Source of the DNA: Opitutaceae bacterium
GTDB taxonomy: Bacteria; Verrucomicrobiota; Verrucomicrobiia; Opitutales; Opitutaceae
DNA: 14,700 bases
Reading direction: 5' to 3'
NCBI GenBank assembly: GCA_003168315.1
Contig: PMSP01000149.1
Location: 1-14,700 of the forward strand
In this document: positions 13,171 to 14,700 of the stretch, one piece after another
Layout of the letters: every line of letters begins with the position of its first letter
How positions within the stretch are numbered: the stretch's first letter is position 1
Notes under the pieces: model-generated
The model's input: the letters and a program-made list of their open reading frames with translations, nothing else
Database searches by the model: none
What the model was told of the DNA's origin: nothing
Made by a program: the position numbers and the translations under genes

Positions 13171-14700
13171 ATGAGCCAGCCGCGCGATCCCTTCAAGACC
13201 CTGCAGAGCTTCACCGCGAACGGCGTGGAGCACAGGTTCCACTCTCTCCCGGCCCTCGCGAAGTCCGGCATGGACGTCTCCAGGCTGCCGACCTCGATCC
13301 GGATCGTCCTCGAGTCCCTCCTGAGGAACTGCGACGGCAAGCGGGTGAGCGAGCACGCGGTGCGGATGCTCGCGTCCTGGCAGGCCAAGGCGGCGCGCAC
13401 CGAGGAGATCCCCTTCGTCGTCGCGAGGATCGTGCTCCAGGACTTCACGGGGGTCCCGCTCCTGGTCGACCTGGCCGCGATGCGGGCCGCCGTCGCGCGG
13501 ATGGGCAGGAGCCCGAAGATGATCGAGCCCCTCGTGCCGGTCGACCTGGTCGTGGACCACTCCGTCCAGGTGGACTTCTCGGGCAGCGCCGAGGCGCTCG
13601 CCCAGAACCTCGAGGTCGAGTTCACGCGCAACCGCGAGCGCTACCAGTTCCTCAAGTGGGGCATGCAGGCCTTCGAGACGTTCAAGGTCGTCCCCCCGGG
13701 GATCGGGATCGTCCACCAGGTGAACCTGGAGTTCCTGGCGAAGGGCCTCCTGAAGGACGCCGACGGGGTGTTCTATCCGGACACGCTCGTCGGGACGGAC
13801 TCGCACACGACGATGATCAACGGCCTCGGGATCGTCGGCTGGGGCGTCGGCGGGATCGAGGCCGAGGCCGGGATGCTGGGCCAGCCCGTCTATTTCCTGA
13901 CCCCGGACGTCGTCGGCGTCCACCTGACGGGCGCGCTCAGGGAGGGGGTCACGGCGACCGACCTCGCGCTCACGGTCACGCAGCTCCTCAGGAAGGCGAA
14001 GGTCGTCGGCAAGTTCGTCGAGTTCTACGGGCCGGGCGCCTCGGCGCTCCCGGTCGTCGACCGGGCGACGATCGGCAACATGGCGCCGGAGTACGGCGCG
14101 ACCATGGGTTTCTTCCCGATAGACTCCGAGTGCACGAGCTACCTGCTCGCCACGGGGCGCGACCCCGCGGCGGTGGCCGAGTACGAGGCCTACTACCGGG
14201 CCCAGGGGCTCTGGGGAATCCCGAAGAAGGGCGACATCGACTTCTCGCAGGATTTCGACCTCGACCTCGCCTCGGTCGTCCCGAGCGTTGCGGGCCCGAA
14301 GCGGCCCCAGGACAGGATCGAGCTCCCCAGGATGAAGGAGGAGTTCGTGAGCTCCTTCTCGAGGCCCGTCACTGAAAACGGATTCGGGAAGAGGGCCGAG
14401 GAGTTCGCGTCGGCCGGCGCCGATGTGTCGACGAACGGCCACGGCTCGACGAGGATCGGCCACGGAAGCGTCCTCATTGCCGCCATCACGAGCTGCACCA
14501 ACACGTCGAACCCCTCCGTCATGCTGGCCGCCGGGCTCCTTGCCAAGAAGGCGGTGGAGCGCGGGCTGCGGGTCGGGCCCGCGGTCAAGTCCTCGCTGGC
14601 GCCCGGCTCCCGGGTCGTGACCGACTACCTGACGCGCACGAAGCTGCAGCCCTTCCTGGACACTCTCGGCTTCCAGACGGTCGGCTACGGCTGCACGACC
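13171..14700 (+). CDS. acnA: Aconitate hydratase (AcnA/IRP1 type), 3'-truncated by window
   Basis: The first 510 residues of a protein that is about 900 long in the family. Aconitase isomerises citrate and isocitrate in the TCA cycle using a 4Fe-4S cluster. The start MSQPRDPFKTLQSF and the segment LVVDHSVQVDF are of the AcnA/IRP1 branch. The signature VGTDSHTTMINGLGI places D210, S211 and H212 in the substrate site. The first cluster ligand C442 is in ITSCTNTSNPSVM, and the second, C508, in VGYGCTT. The window stops just before the expected third ligand of the GCxxC pair and before the swivelling domain 4. ATG 13171 follows the peroxiredoxin stop by 16 bases, with CCCGGGCGCCCACCT upstream and no Shine-Dalgarno. 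I see no frameshift in the visible part. Proximity to a peroxide-scavenging gene is apt for an oxidant-sensitive enzyme, but this is inference. Confidence 0.96.
   Translation, partial: MSQPRDPFKTLQSFTANGVEHRFHSLPALAKSGMDVSRLPTSIRIVLESLLRNCDGKRVSEHAVRMLASWQAKAARTEEIPFVVARIVLQDFTGVPLLVDLAAMRAAVARMGRSPKMIEPLVPVDLVVDHSVQVDFSGSAEALAQNLEVEFTRNRERYQFLKWGMQAFETFKVVPPGIGIVHQVNLEFLAKGLLKDADGVFYPDTLVGTDSHTTMINGLGIVGWGVGGIEAEAGMLGQPVYFLTPDVVGVHLTGALREGVTATDLALTVTQLLRKAKVVGKFVEFYGPGASALPVVDRATIGNMAPEYGATMGFFPIDSECTSYLLATGRDPAAVAEYEAYYRAQGLWGIPKKGDIDFSQDFDLDLASVVPSVAGPKRPQDRIELPRMKEEFVSSFSRPVTENGFGKRAEEFASAGADVSTNGHGSTRIGHGSVLIAAITSCTNTSNPSVMLAAGLLAKKAVERGLRVGPAVKSSLAPGSRVVTDYLTRTKLQPFLDTLGFQTVGYGCTT

Overview
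The window is a compact stretch of bacterial chromosome, very GC-rich (third codon positions are almost all G or C), holding 11 protein genes with little space between them. Ten can be read to their stop codons; the first gene is cut at its 5' end and the last at its 3' end by the window edges. I saw no rRNA, tRNA, CRISPR array, transposase, integrase or phage gene. This is central metabolism and housekeeping DNA, and I did not find an obviously new multi-gene defence or mobile system. The gene set (PDH of the separate E1-alpha/E1-beta type, zwf followed by opcA, a GAF-GspE fusion ATPase, a periplasmic protein with a TonB C-terminal domain, and a near absence of Shine-Dalgarno sequences) suggests a Gram-negative bacterium, perhaps Verrucomicrobiota (Opitutae-like). 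That placement is an inference from gene content and protein character, not from a marker gene.

Layout. 1-1398 (+): C-terminal three quarters of a phospho-sugar mutase. 1423-8547 (-): a train of six co-directional genes, in transcription order a GAF-GspE/PilB-type ATPase, a NUDIX hydrolase, pdhA, pdhB, pdhC and a secreted TonB-C-domain protein. 8675-11217 (+): zwf and opcA, diverging from the ATPase gene. 11214-12497 (-): tyrS, convergent with opcA, the two stop codons sharing the tetramer CTAG. 12681-14700 (+): a peroxiredoxin and acnA, diverging from tyrS.

How they fit together. The phospho-sugar mutase and zwf/opcA work at the glucose-6-phosphate node (glycogen or glucose-1-P interconversion; entry to the oxidative pentose phosphate pathway giving NADPH). 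PdhABC converts pyruvate to acetyl-CoA, and aconitase carries citrate onward in the TCA cycle. No E3 (lpd) gene lies beside pdhABC, so E3 must be encoded elsewhere. The peroxiredoxin stands 16 bases ahead of aconitase, whose 4Fe-4S cluster is oxidant-sensitive. OpcA is a redox-linked G6PDH partner in cyanobacteria. The ATPase belongs to type II secretion or type IV pili, but none of its usual partners are in view.

The points most worth a second look are the GAF-GspE fusion, the cysteine-bearing OpcA outside its classical phyla, the TonB-domain protein without a normal TonB architecture, the two-residue insert in the NUDIX box, the CTAG stop overlap, the lack of Shine-Dalgarno sequences, and small palindromes in the two divergent intergenic regions.
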